NCBI RefSeq assembly: GCF_014197035.1
Contig: NZ_JACIEU010000013.1
Coordinates: 62,001 to 126,000 of the forward strand
Source of the DNA: Sphingobium scionense
Lineage (GTDB): Bacteria > Pseudomonadota > Alphaproteobacteria > Sphingomonadales > Sphingomonadaceae
Direction: 5' to 3'
Length of the DNA stretch: 64,000 nt
Positions 18,079 through 26,638 of the stretch are shown one piece after another. The position numbers were made by a program, and so were the translations under genes. The notes beneath the pieces are model-generated. The model was not told where the DNA came from. It ran no database searches and was given only the letters and a program-made list of their open reading frames with translations. Positions within the stretch are counted from its first letter, which is position 1, and each line of letters starts with the position of its first letter.

Positions 18079-19173
18079 TTATGCAACGACCTGCAATTCG
18101 GCCTCTTCGCCGCGCTGGCGACGAAGCCGGGCCGCTTCCGTGCGCGCACCGGGCAGACGGCGATACAGCGCGACATAGTCGGCCGCCATTCGCTCCGCCG
18201 TGAAACGGGCGTCAAATGCACCACGCACCCGGGCTCGATCGAGATGAGGCAAGGCCGCCACCGCGGCGACCGCTTGGTCCTCCGTCGCCACGATGAAGCC
18301 CGACACGCCATGCTCAATCACTTCGGGGACCGATCCACAACGAAAGGCTATCACCGGCGTCCCGCAGGCCATCGCCTCGATCATCACTAGGCCGAAGGGT
18401 TCAGGCCAGTCGATCGGAAACAGAAGCGCGCTCGCCTGGCCCAGGAAATGGGCCTTCTGCTGCTCGTTGATCTCGCCGATGAACTCGACATTGGGGTAGT
18501 GATCGACCAGGGGTGCAATCGCCTGTTCCCAATAGGCGCGATCGACGGTGTCGATCTTGGCCGCGATCTTGAGCTTCAAGCCCGAACGCGCAGCGATCCG
18601 GATCGCCCGATCCGGTCGCTTTTCCGGTGATATCCGGCCCAGGAACGCGAGATAATCCTCACCCCTTCCAAGGCGCGGCGCCAAGATTTCGGCTGGCAGG
18701 CCGTGATAGATGGTGCCGCCCCAGTTGACCGGCGGCATCGGCAAGCGCTGATGGTCGGAAATCGATACCAGGCTGTGCCGAGGAAAGGTGCGATAGAAGG
18801 GCGGCAGATCCGGCAGGTCCAGTCGGCCGTGCAGGGTCGTGACCGTGCGTCCGATAAAGTCCTGGACCATGGGCAGATGCAGCATATCGATATGGAAGTG
18901 CAGCGCATCAAACTCATCGGCGCGGCGGCGAACCTGTTCCAGCATCATCATATGATAGGGAATGGTATCGACCACGGCTGGATTGAGGCGCAGCGCCATG
19001 TCCGTGACCGGCACCAGTTCAGCGCTGGTCTGCGAATCTCCACTGGCGAACAGGGTCACCGCATGACCCTGACGGACCAGTTCCTCAGTGAGGTAGGACA
19101 CGATACGCTCGGTGCCGCCATAAAGCTTGGGCGGCACGCTTTCGGCCAAAGGGGCGATCTGTGCGATCTTCAT
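18079..19173 (-). CDS. Glycosyltransferase family 4
   Basis: A 364-residue GT-B glycosyltransferase. The N-terminal nucleotide-fold half starts MKIAQIAPLAESVPPKLYGG, the GT4 glycine loop followed by GTERIVSYLTEEL. The C-terminal donor-binding half contains FLGRISPEKRPDRAI and PEPFGLVMIEAMACGTPVIA, with the E-x7-E motif. It transfers a sugar from a nucleotide donor. No signal peptide is visible, so it is cytoplasmic. GAGAGG lies just upstream of the start. It is the first gene of a two-gene operon with the debranching-like enzyme. Confidence 0.88.
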   Translation of the reverse strand: MKIAQIAPLAESVPPKLYGGTERIVSYLTEELVRQGHAVTLFASGDSQTSAELVPVTDMALRLNPAVVDTIPYHMMMLEQVRRRADEFDALHFHIDMLHLPMVQDFIGRTVTTLHGRLDLPDLPPFYRTFPRHSLVSISDHQRLPMPPVNWGGTIYHGLPAEILAPRLGRGEDYLAFLGRISPEKRPDRAIRIAARSGLKLKIAAKIDTVDRAYWEQAIAPLVDHYPNVEFIGEINEQQKAHFLGQASALLFPIDWPEPFGLVMIEAMACGTPVIAFRCGSVPEVIEHGVSGFIVATEDQAVAAVAALPHLDRARVRGAFDARFTAERMAADYVALYRRLPGARTEAARLRRQRGEEAELQVVA

Positions 19174-19500
19174 GCGGGCATTCCTCTCAAAGAAGTAAAG
19201 CCCTCCGGTCCCCGACAGGCGGCAGGCTGCAGGGCTACAAGCATCGACGGGCTATACGGGTTGCATGAACGAACTCGGTTCATCTCAAGCGGCAGCGACA
19301 GGCTTGGCAGCCTCCATGTCGCCTATCATCGGTCGTTGCTTGATGTGCGGGTCAGGTCGATCCAAGCCGCGTATGACATGGATCATTACTGGCCGTTTGA
19401 CGTGAATTTTTGCAGCGTCAAGCGATGCTATACGGAGCTATGCGCCAATTTGTCGCGCTGCCTTGCCATCGGGCATATTATCTGCGCCGGATCGGTCAGT
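19174..19500. other. Intergenic region upstream of the GT4 operon, no gene seen
   Basis: This 327-bp stretch has no supported reading frame. It should hold the leftward promoter of the glycosyltransferase operon near 19180-19260. No strong hairpin, repeat or RNA gene is evident. Confidence 0.4.
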
Positions 19501-19629
19501 TCAGCCCTTCAAGGTAACAATTCCCACCACGCCAGGCTTAGATGACGGATTGGAAATATTGGTCTTCTTGGGCTTTTCCGCTTTAGGTTTACGGATTTCA
19601 CGGTTGGATTTCTTCTGGCTTTTTGCCAT
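19501..19629 (-). CDS. Small lysine-rich protein (42 residues)
   Basis: A 42-residue frame starting MAKSQKKSNREIRKPKAEKP and ending in a short non-basic tail, VVGIVTLKG. Roughly a quarter of the residues are lysine. A GGAAAT stretch precedes the ATG. Very short basic proteins that begin MAKSQKKSNRE are found in many proteobacteria as conserved proteins of unknown function, so I think this is a real gene despite its size. It may bind nucleic acid, judging only by charge. Confidence 0.6.
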   Translation of the reverse strand: MAKSQKKSNREIRKPKAEKPKKTNISNPSSKPGVVGIVTLKG

Positions 19630-19643
19630 AATATATTTCCCAT

Positions 19644-19868
19644 CTATAGATATGAGCGCTCCGGACATATTGGAGCATTCCGACGCCTTCTGGCGTGCTT
19701 CTCTCGCTCGCGAACATCGAAGATCTTTGCGTAGGCCCGGGTGAGTTCTTCATGCCGCACCTTGGTCACGGGACATGTCGCCATCGCCACATGGTCCAGT
19801 TCCACAAGCGTTGCCGGTTTCAGCCAAATCTGATTTCCCTTCGCGATCACCGCCATGGAGTGGACCAT
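19644..19868 (-). CDS. Small hypothetical protein
   Basis: A 74-residue frame with reasonable coding character (MAVIAKGNQIWLKPATLVEL, then VRHEELTRAYAKIFDVRERE and a basic tail). The frame stays open for a further 16 codons upstream without a clear start, and no good ribosome-binding site precedes 19868 or the internal ATG at 19856. It could be a truncated gene. It lies between two other small minus-strand genes. No family recognised. Confidence 0.35.
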   Translation of the reverse strand: MVHSMAVIAKGNQIWLKPATLVELDHVAMATCPVTKVRHEELTRAYAKIFDVREREKHARRRRNAPICPERSYL

Positions 19869-19920
19869 CGCATGACATGTGCAGGCGACCTCATGGCCAT
19901 CCCCATGTTCATCCTATCCC

Positions 19921-20136
19921 TCATGATCGTGTTCCCCCGCCGCCGTAAGGAGCGGGATCGAAAGCAGATCGCTCGTCTGTCACGAGCGAGCGATAAGGTA
20001 GCCGATGGTCGCGGATACGCTTGGCATAGCCTTGCGCCAGCCCCTCATGCGCCGTCCTGGCCGCAAAACAGATTGATGCCTTGGCGCGCATGATTTCCTC
20101 TTGCTCGCGCTTCAGCAAATAATTGAGATCTTCCAT
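19921..20136 (-). CDS. Small hypothetical protein (sphingomonad type)
   Basis: A 71-residue frame. Its first 50 residues (MEDLNYLLKREQEEIMRAK, then ARTAHEGLAQGYAKRIRDHR) are helical and resemble short proteins often seen in sphingomonads that begin with NLNYLL/RRHQ. A GGAG lies 8-9 bases before the ATG. The C-terminal 20 residues look random and may reflect an altered end. Function unknown. Confidence 0.55.
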   Translation of the reverse strand: MEDLNYLLKREQEEIMRAKASICFAARTAHEGLAQGYAKRIRDHRLPYRSLVTDERSAFDPAPYGGGGTRS

Positions 20137-20703
20137 GAAAACTGCTCCGGCTGGGCAAGCGGGAGCACAATAGTCTCTCTGTCACGGCGAATGCCTGCAA
20201 GCAATTTTTCGCGCGATAGCAGCTTGTAACACATCCGGCGGAATTGCTTGCCTTAAATCGTTCAATTATTATCCAGACGGATAATTTATTAAACTGACAC
20301 GGTTATATTCTCCTTTCATATGAATTTTTATGATTATGGATAGAAGTAGATACCGTGGCATGACATCAGTTATGGATACGCCATGGAAGACGTCAGAATT
20401 ATTCTGCCGATGGCCTGAATGCGATAGATGATGACTAACGGCGCGGCATCGATTGAAGGACTGCTCATCACGGCAAAGGCCGCCGTGGCCGATCTGGACG
20501 ACCGCGGTGCTGGTGCCAGGCCCACGCCCGCCGGCATGGCCGTTTAACGACGCCGCCACCTTCCATTACTTTCCGACGGTTATGCTCGAATAGATGCGTG
20601 CGCCGCCTGGGAACGTGCTATTGTCCGGCATCACCCGCATGATGCCGCAGGCATTTCGTGACAGAGAGACCATCGTGCTCCCGCCTGCACCCGGGAGAGT
20701 AAG
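20137..20703. other. Mostly non-coding stretch
   Basis: There is no convincing gene in these 567 bp. The AT-rich part (20255-20345) is distinctive against the GC-rich surroundings and could contain promoters for the small gene on the left. A 38-codon frame at 20431-20547 (starting MTNGAASIEG) has no ribosome-binding site and is left uncalled. Confidence 0.35.
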
Positions 20704-20760
20704 ATGATCGACAGATTTGGAAACACCGCCCCCAGCCATGACGAATGGCGCGTGGTATGA
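20704..20760 (+). CDS. Possible 18-residue leader peptide
   Basis: An ATG at 20704 follows GGGAGAG by 5 bases and opens an 18-codon frame (MIDRFGNTAPSHDEWRVV). The frame stops at 20758-20760, overlapping the ATG of the next gene as ATGA. The strong ribosome-binding site belongs to this frame, while the next gene has none of its own, which suggests translational coupling. It might also be the remnant of a longer gene. No homologue recognised. Confidence 0.35.
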   Translation: MIDRFGNTAPSHDEWRVV

Positions 20761-21119
20761 CCATCCGCACGACCCGAACCGCAATCACCTTTCACGCGCC
20801 GTGGAAGGTGCCCGGCTTTGATGCATTGCCCGCTGGAACCTATGAAGTCGATACAGACGAAGAGGTTTTTGAGGGCAATGCCCGCACCGCCTACCAGCGG
20901 GTCAGGACGGCACTGCGTATCCCGACGGCGGCGGGCTTCGAAAGCCATCCGGTTGTCCCCGAAGATCTGGAGAAAGCCCTGGAGCGCGATGCCCGGCTCG
21001 CAAGCGCAACCTCTGCTGCACCAGGCACCGATGAACAGTGCCCTTCCGCAGCCGAAGCGAAGCCATGGCGCTGGGTACCACTTTGGGTTCGAACCTCTGC
21101 CCCTGATGGAAGGAAGTAG
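20757..21119 (+). CDS. Hypothetical protein, small conserved type
   Basis: About 120 residues beginning MTIRTTRTAITFHAPWKVPG, with a GTYEVDTDEE segment and a YQRVRTALRIP segment. This pattern (short beta-rich protein with xGTYxVxTDEE) occurs in small plasmid or accessory-region proteins of alphaproteobacteria, with no known function. I use the ATG at 20757 because it overlaps the preceding short frame; 20745 is an in-frame alternative. It is followed after 2 bp by another small gene on the same strand. Confidence 0.6.
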   Translation: MTIRTTRTAITFHAPWKVPGFDALPAGTYEVDTDEEVFEGNARTAYQRVRTALRIPTAAGFESHPVVPEDLEKALERDARLASATSAAPGTDEQCPSAAEAKPWRWVPLWVRTSAPDGRK

Positions 21120-21121
21120 CG

Positions 21122-21430
21122 ATGATCGTGAACACCGCAGCGATGTGCAAACGGCAGGAGGCAATCCACCGCGAGGCGGCCGCAGCGACAACGCTGACCA
21201 ATGTCCGAAGAATAGCGTTGCGTGCTGCCGCCGCGTGGGAAAAGCAGGCACAAGAAATGACGCAGAAAGAGGCTGGGGAAAAAGGCGGACTGAGTCCTGA
21301 AGATGCGGCGATAGCCCTTGAGTTTCTCCTTGAGGAAGAAAGCGATCGCCCCGATGCAATAGACGATCTTGCGAAGGGCTTCGACCTTGGCAGAGATCCA
21401 GCAAACAGGCTCTCTCATGATATCGCATAA
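21122..21430 (+). CDS. Hypothetical protein
   Basis: A 102-residue, mostly helical, soluble protein starting MIVNTAAMCKRQEAIHREAA and containing a run of alanine-rich helix (RIALRAAAAWEKQAQEM). The ATG lies two bases after the stop of the upstream gene, with AAGGAAG within that gene's last codons, so the two form an operon. Proteins with this start and an RRIALxAAxAW helix are seen beside the preceding type in sphingomonads. Function unknown. Confidence 0.6.
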   Translation: MIVNTAAMCKRQEAIHREAAAATTLTNVRRIALRAAAAWEKQAQEMTQKEAGEKGGLSPEDAAIALEFLLEEESDRPDAIDDLAKGFDLGRDPANRLSHDIA

Positions 21431-21575
21431 TTGGCGCAGCAGGCATCGGCCCGATCCGAACGAACAGCGCCGGGAAACGTACTCGTTCATGCCCAACTGC
21501 GTCGTGGCCGAGCGCGCGGTGATCAAGACGATCAGCAAAGACGGGTTCCGCGCCGTTGACCAGAAAAGATGGTGA
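21417..21575 (+). CDS. Possible small protein, weak call
   Basis: A 52-codon frame starting at an ATG inside the end of the previous gene. Its middle (SFMPNCVVAERAVIKTISKD) looks more protein-like than chance, but there is no ribosome-binding site and no family. It may be a gene fragment. Confidence 0.2.
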   Translation: MISHNWRSRHRPDPNEQRRETYSFMPNCVVAERAVIKTISKDGFRAVDQKRW

Positions 21576-22229
21576 CCGACAGGGACGGCAAGGAACCCGG
21601 CGGGATGAATGGCCTGCCTTTTATTGCCCAAGCTCACATGCCGACTGGTGAGAGATCTGGCCAGGGCCGCCAAGGCGGATCGCTCCTTTCCGCCTGAGAG
21701 GGCAGTATGGATTTGGCCTCCAGAATTCAGCCGATACCGTGATCACACCCCCAATGCCGCCCAAACGGCACCGTTCATCAGCGCCGCCTGCCCCTTCCTA
21801 CGCCATCAGACCAAAATCACCCGGTTCTTCGAGCCGTTCAGATCGTTGAGGCGGAACGGGGCGAGCGCTCGCGATGATTTCGGGACACAAAAAAGCCGCC
21901 GCGGCTGATCCAAGACGGCTGTTTATGTGTGTGTATGGTTGCGGGAGGGCGATCTAACCGAGACCGACAATCCAAGGAGAAATCTGGTTTGTCGGTATCG
22001 GTGGTTGCGGGGGAGGGATTAAACCGGGACCGATACTCGAGTTCGTCTCCAATGTCGGCAGCGGTGTTTGCGGGGAACTACAACTGCCGACGTCGCCATT
22101 CTCTAGAAGTCGCAATCTGAATAAATTGTAGAAGTCCGCTTAACCGTCCTTGTTTGTGCCTCGCAACCGGAGTGGGCCATGGCGCTAGGGTGAACGGCTG
22201 GAGGATGCCGGCGCTGCTGCCTTAAAATA
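21576..22229. other. Non-coding stretch with tRNA-like repeats
   Basis: No supported gene. The stretch 21576-21930 shows nothing I can name. From 21933 to about 22095 lie three degenerate repeats (listed separately). The remainder runs into the DUF4198 remnant. Confidence 0.4.
21933..22095 (-). repeat. Three degenerate repeats resembling the 3' end of initiator tRNA
   Basis: Copies begin near 21934 (TGGTTGCGGGAGGGCGATCT), 22006 (TGGTTGCGGGGGAGGGATTA) and 22068 (TGTTTGCGGGGAACTACAAC). Read on the minus strand, the middle copy ends CCCCCGCAACCA and has GGTTTAATCC where a T-arm would be, close to the acceptor/T-arm end of bacterial tRNA-fMet. No cloverleaf can be completed, so these are not tRNA genes. 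They may be scars of an element that integrates at a tRNA 3' end. Confidence 0.4.
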
Positions 22230-22541
22230 TGCGGGGCACAGCGTTCAAAATTCGATCCGCTTTGCAACGCGACATCGATCACTACAGCGCAGCCCTTCAC
22301 GATTAAGGTCCTGTACAGCGGCAAGGGGCTGGCCAACGCCGACGTGAGGTTGTTCCAGGAAGCCGGGTTCTATGATGGAAAGAAAGTGGCGGCCGACCTC
22401 CACACCAATGCGTCGGGCAAGTTCACCGTTACCTCGCCGGATGCCGGTCGCTATCTTCTGCTCGTGCGCCACCGCGACATGGCACCCTCGGGCGCCGCAG
22501 CCCACTACTATAGCTATTCCTTCACGCTCGCAGCGATGTAG
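22230..22541 (+). pseudogene. DUF4198-family protein, C-terminal remnant
   Basis: The frame reads TAQPFTIKVLYSGKGLANAD, then VRLFQEAGFYDGKKVAADLH, then ASGKFTVTSPDAGRYLLLVR and a final YSYSFTLAA. This matches the C-terminal beta-sandwich of DUF4198 proteins (periplasmic, often next to TonB receptors and metal uptake genes). The N-terminal two thirds, including signal peptide and histidine motifs, is absent, and the sequence degenerates upstream of about 22230. It is a truncated leftover. Confidence 0.6.
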
Positions 22542-22560
22542 CTGGCCAATGTTTCCAGCG

Positions 22561-23085
22561 TTAATTATGTGTCCGCATCGGCTCGTGAAAGACGCTCTCG
22601 CCAAAGCGAATTTTCATCCGACGTGCGACCGAACCTGAATATCTGCGCTGCCGCCAAGTAGTCGGACTGTGATAAAGGCCAATTGCCGCCCAGTAATCTT
22701 TCGCCGCTCGTAGGCCGGAGAGAAAGATCCATCGCGCAGCTTCGGCGTTGAAGCAGGGATCGAAGCGCAGCCAATGTCGTACCTGCAATTCGGAGTGCCC
22801 GACTTGCGCGGCGATGCGCGGCACCCACCAGCTGTTGATCTGCAAGGGGCCAAGATCATGCGAGCCATTGCTATTGCGGACTTCAGCTCCGATCCAGCCT
22901 GCTTCCTGGTCTCGCAGGCCCCAAAGCGTCTTCTCCAGCCACGCATGACCCATCGACGCGTGACGGATGCAGGTAGCTATACGCTGTTCCTCCTGCACTT
23001 TTTCGGGCGCGGCCATGGCCCGTTCCGGCGATGCTGCCAGCAAGGCAGTGACTGCCCATGTCGTGCTCGAGAGAAGGCGCCACAT
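22561..23085 (-). CDS. Conjugation-associated lytic transglycosylase (VirB1/TrbN-like)
   Basis: A 174-residue secreted muramidase. The N-terminus MWRLLSSTTWAVTALLAASP is a signal peptide (cleavage near AMAA). The lysozyme-like domain has a candidate catalytic glutamate in RDQEAGWIGAE and the SLT motif NSNGSHDLGPLQINSWW. It locally opens peptidoglycan for the transfer apparatus. I start at 23085 because that ATG overlaps the stop of the upstream nuclease gene as TGATG and gives a clean signal peptide; the frame extends to 23100. It is the last gene of the transfer operon. Confidence 0.8.
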   Translation of the reverse strand: MWRLLSSTTWAVTALLAASPERAMAAPEKVQEEQRIATCIRHASMGHAWLEKTLWGLRDQEAGWIGAEVRNSNGSHDLGPLQINSWWVPRIAAQVGHSELQVRHWLRFDPCFNAEAARWIFLSGLRAAKDYWAAIGLYHSPTTWRQRRYSGSVARRMKIRFGESVFHEPMRTHN

Positions 23086-23672
23086 CACCGTGCCCGCCAC
23101 GGCGTGGCTCGATGAGATTTCGCGGGAAGCACGGCACGGCCTGGTACTTCAGCCACTGCTATCGGGCCGCCTGTCACCAGGGCAAGCAGCCTCCGCCCGG
23201 ATAGGATCTCGACGTGGCTGCTGTTACCGATGGATTCTCGGCTCTGCGGCCCTGTTCGGCCGGTATGGATGAAAAGGCCGCGACAGTTGCTGGCCCGGCA
23301 CAGCGCATTGAAGGCGCTGACATGTTCGGGCCGGATGGCCGTTGCATAGCGCTTGGCCTGGATGAGCCACAGAGCGCCGTCGATCATCACCTTTCCATCA
23401 ATGCCGCCATCGCCAGTGTAGCGATGGTTTCTGATGACCCTGAAACCACGACGCTCCAAACTTTCGAGCAGCAATTCCTCAAAGGCGAGCGGATCCATGC
23501 TTCTTAGCCGGGCGTAGAGGAGCTGGGGCGGTTGCAGGCGATCACGGCGGCGCAGTTGCTGCACCATGAACCTTGCCTGCCTGCGACGCCAGCGATGCCG
23601 CAAGGGCACGTGAAAGCGGTGCAGGACAAGGGCCAGGAGCATCAACGCGACAGCGAGCAGGATGAGGAGCAT
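23085..23672 (-). CDS. Membrane-anchored Mrr-like restriction endonuclease-fold protein
   Basis: A 195-residue protein. Residues 1-20 are a transmembrane helix (MLLILLAVALMLLALVLHRF), followed by a very basic stretch. Residues 60-170 form a restriction-endonuclease-like (Mrr_cat) domain with DPLAFEELLLESLERRGF, then GDGGIDGKVM and IQAKRY, the D...(Q/E)xK catalytic core. It lies 11 bp after the relaxase stop and overlaps the transglycosylase start, so it belongs to the transfer operon. It may process or police DNA at the membrane during transfer; that role is inference. Confidence 0.8.
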   Translation of the reverse strand: MLLILLAVALMLLALVLHRFHVPLRHRWRRRQARFMVQQLRRRDRLQPPQLLYARLRSMDPLAFEELLLESLERRGFRVIRNHRYTGDGGIDGKVMIDGALWLIQAKRYATAIRPEHVSAFNALCRASNCRGLFIHTGRTGPQSRESIGNSSHVEILSGRRLLALVTGGPIAVAEVPGRAVLPAKSHRATPWRAR

Positions 23673-23683
23673 GGGACGAGCCT

Positions 23684-26638
23684 CTATCGTTCGGGACCGT
23701 GGGAGGGTTCGGGTTGAGGTGCGGGGGATGGCGACTGCCGTTCAGCATGCGTCGCCGGGGGCTCGATCCGGGTGCGAGCACGATCGAGAATACCCTCGAG
23801 AAACCGGTAGAGGACCTGCGCGACGCTTCGGGCGCCTTCCGCGATATACTCTGCTGTCCCTTGCGGTCCGCGATCCCGGCGAGACAATTGCCTTTCAAGG
23901 GCGCGATCTCCACGCGACGCCCGGTCCTTTTCCTGTTCGGCCTTCAGCGTTGCCAGGCGCGCGCGCTGCCGGTTCGTGAACGGGCCGACGCGGTCCTGGT
24001 CCATGCGTCCAAGGCCCTCGGTGGAGGAGGTCTTCTCACCCGACTGTCGCTCCAGCTTGGCGACAAGTTCCTTGACGTTGTTCGTCCAGAGCCTGACGCC
24101 GTACTTGGCGCGCGTAATGGCAGTGTAGAAGTTCTGGGCACTAACCAGCGGCGAGTCCACGGGCGCCAGCAGGAAGACCCGCGGATAGGTCTTCGACTGG
24201 GAGGAATATACCGTCTCGGCATAGCCATGGTCCCAGGTCTTGTGCTCTGTCAGGTTGACCTGCTGTACACGGCCGTCCCGGTCCCATCGTATGGTGGCGA
24301 GGTCGCCGTCCAGCTTTTCGACCGTGCCGCGCTCGGCGTTGCGCAGATCGAGATCGCGATTGACCAGTCGCCACTGGATACGATCCCCCTCGGCCAGATC
24401 ACGCTCTTCGGGGTTGAAGACATTGATGTGCCGGGCCCGTGTCGTCTGCGGATCCCAGCGGATGATGCGACCCTGTTCATCGACAAGGCGCACGACCTGC
24501 CGGCCGTTGGGCTCCCGTCCGAGCCCTACGACGCGATAGTCCGTGTGCCGGGCAACGCCGAGACCAGCGATGTCGCGGTCGAAGCGCACCACCTGCCCTG
24601 CTCCGTAGAAGCGGCCCATATGTTTTTCGATATCGGTGAAGCCTGCCGGGGCAAGGATCGAGAGCCTGCTGTCTTCGGCTGCCAACCCATTCTCGTTCCT
24701 GAGCGCTTCGCGGATCTTGCTGTTGACGATGAGGCGCGTGGCGTTGTCGAGCACGAGGATGTTGGTGCCCGCACGGGAGTCGGGCTTGAGCCTCACCCAG
24801 GCGTTGACCACCATCGCGGCCATGGCCTCATTGTCGGTGACGGTCGTCACGCTGTCGAGATTCTTGAGCGACTGCTCGAAATTGCCGGCCCTCGCCTGAG
24901 CGACCGCTTCTTTGATCGTACGGGTTTCCTGGCGAACCGCCTCGGTCAGTTCCACCACCGGCAATCCCAGCCGGCGCATCAGCCAGAAGGGCTTGCCTTG
25001 TTCGATGGCGCCGGTCTGCTTCTCGTCACCAAGGAACAGGAGCCTTGCTCCGGTTATCCGGCTGATCTCGAGCAGCCTTCTAGCCTGACGGTTGCCAAGC
25101 TGACCGGCCTCGTCGAGCACGAGCACATGGCGATCCGTTATGCCATGGCCGCCACGCGCTACAAAGCTGGCGACCGTGTGCGCCTCGATACTGGCCTTTT
25201 GCCCCAGTTCCGCAGCCGCCGATGATGTGGGCGCCAATGCTATCAGCGTCGTTCCTGGTTCCGCCGCTTCGCCCAATACCCGCACCAGTGTCGATTTGCC
25301 CGAACCGGCAACGCCGTGGATTCCGGTGACGCGATCCCGTGACATAGCGGTCTCGACCAGGGCCCGCTGCTGCTCCGCATTGAGTGTCGTCTTTTCCAGC
25401 ACGGCCAAGAGCCGGTCGCCCGACGCGATCGGCCGGGCGTCGTCGAGGCCAAGTGCAATATGTTGGGTAAGCGCCAGTTCCAGCCGCCATGACTTGCGGG
25501 TGGTGCGTCCATGCGTGAGTACCCTGTCGCCCGTTTGCTCGTGGGTCGGCAGCAGTTTTCGCATGAGTTCATGCATCGCGACCCGAGGACGCAGATCCTC
25601 CAGCCGCATTTCCCCGACATGGGCTGCGAGCCCCGTGCGCAGGATATCGCCGAGATTGTTGACGGCTTCGGCGGTTTCGAGTTGCCGCAGGCCGAAAAGG
25701 GCAGCGCGTGAAGCCGTGCGTTCGGTAGGGGGAGAATGTTGCCCCTCCCGTTCGCGTGCAACGGCAGCGATTTTATCAAGCGTGTCGAGTTGGTCGCCAG
25801 TCCGTTCATGCCATTGTACAGTAAGTTCTTGCGCGCCGATCTTCACCTTGGCCTTGCGGGTGGCATAGAAGGAGGCGCGCTGGGCCTTTTGGCCGACCAG
25901 GCCATGTTCCCGGGCATGCTCCTCGATCGCCTCTGCGCGCTGCGAGAAGCGCTCGATGAGCTCCTTGGGCACGCCCCGTATCTCGAATAAGCCAGTGCGA
26001 GGATCGAACTCGACCTCATAACCAGCCTCGCGGAGGCTGAAGGCGAGCGCATTGCGATAGATCTGCCCGGCGACGCGCTGCTCACCATACATGACGCGAC
26101 TTTCCAGGCTCGCCATCGGGTCGCCATCCTGGCGATTGGTCATGTTGAGAACGACCAGATGGGTATGGAGGTGCGGGTCGAGTTCCCGGCTGCCATGCTC
26201 GGTGAAGCGCGTGACGAGAATGCGCCCCGTGGTCTCATGAACGATCTTGCCTTCCTCGCGGCGGCGAAGTTGTGCCTGTTCCTCCAGATAGGTGATGGCA
26301 GCTGTGACAGCATGTTCATGCGCGGCGAGCACTCGCTCATCCCCTGCCACCAGCGCCATGATGGATACGGATTTCGGGGCATTGACGGCAAAGTCCCAGC
26401 CGGGATGATGCTGAATTTGCCCGTCAGTGCGGTGTCGCCCCAGTTGCTGATCGCCGACTTTGCCGGCAAGCAGGTCACGAAACTGCCTGGCGTCGACGGG
26501 ACCGGAAAGGCCGAGGTCGGCAGCAAGTTTGCCACCCCATTCGGACGGCTCGTTGCCGCCCTTGGTATAATAGTCGCCAACCGTATAATATCGGGCGATA
26601 TTGGCGGGCTTGCCGTGGAGACGTTGCGGCTGGATCAT
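23684..26638 (-). CDS. MobF (TrwC/TraI) relaxase-helicase
   Basis: A 984-residue conjugative relaxase. The N-terminal relaxase domain has paired tyrosines (YY at 17-18 and 23-24) and the three-histidine HUH metal site in DPHLHTHLVVLN (H156/H158/H160). A superfamily 1 helicase follows, with Walker A GVAGSGKST near 440-448, VLVLDEAGQL (Walker B) and LLFLGDEKQTG. It nicks oriT, stays bound to the 5' end and unwinds the plasmid for transfer. The start overlaps the T4CP stop by four bases (ATGA). The C-terminal 90 residues are charged and proline-rich, as in family members that contact the coupling protein. Confidence 0.93.
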   Translation of the reverse strand: MIQPQRLHGKPANIARYYTVGDYYTKGGNEPSEWGGKLAADLGLSGPVDARQFRDLLAGKVGDQQLGRHRTDGQIQHHPGWDFAVNAPKSVSIMALVAGDERVLAAHEHAVTAAITYLEEQAQLRRREEGKIVHETTGRILVTRFTEHGSRELDPHLHTHLVVLNMTNRQDGDPMASLESRVMYGEQRVAGQIYRNALAFSLREAGYEVEFDPRTGLFEIRGVPKELIERFSQRAEAIEEHAREHGLVGQKAQRASFYATRKAKVKIGAQELTVQWHERTGDQLDTLDKIAAVAREREGQHSPPTERTASRAALFGLRQLETAEAVNNLGDILRTGLAAHVGEMRLEDLRPRVAMHELMRKLLPTHEQTGDRVLTHGRTTRKSWRLELALTQHIALGLDDARPIASGDRLLAVLEKTTLNAEQQRALVETAMSRDRVTGIHGVAGSGKSTLVRVLGEAAEPGTTLIALAPTSSAAAELGQKASIEAHTVASFVARGGHGITDRHVLVLDEAGQLGNRQARRLLEISRITGARLLFLGDEKQTGAIEQGKPFWLMRRLGLPVVELTEAVRQETRTIKEAVAQARAGNFEQSLKNLDSVTTVTDNEAMAAMVVNAWVRLKPDSRAGTNILVLDNATRLIVNSKIREALRNENGLAAEDSRLSILAPAGFTDIEKHMGRFYGAGQVVRFDRDIAGLGVARHTDYRVVGLGREPNGRQVVRLVDEQGRIIRWDPQTTRARHINVFNPEERDLAEGDRIQWRLVNRDLDLRNAERGTVEKLDGDLATIRWDRDGRVQQVNLTEHKTWDHGYAETVYSSQSKTYPRVFLLAPVDSPLVSAQNFYTAITRAKYGVRLWTNNVKELVAKLERQSGEKTSSTEGLGRMDQDRVGPFTNRQRARLATLKAEQEKDRASRGDRALERQLSRRDRGPQGTAEYIAEGARSVAQVLYRFLEGILDRARTRIEPPATHAERQSPSPAPQPEPSHGPER

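Noticed and set aside
21933..22095. A tRNA gene on the minus strand
   Set aside because: Only acceptor/T-arm-like sequence is present; no anticodon or D-arm can be drawn.
21933..22095. A small CRISPR-like array
   Set aside because: Only three degenerate repeats with unequal spacing and poor identity, and no cas genes.
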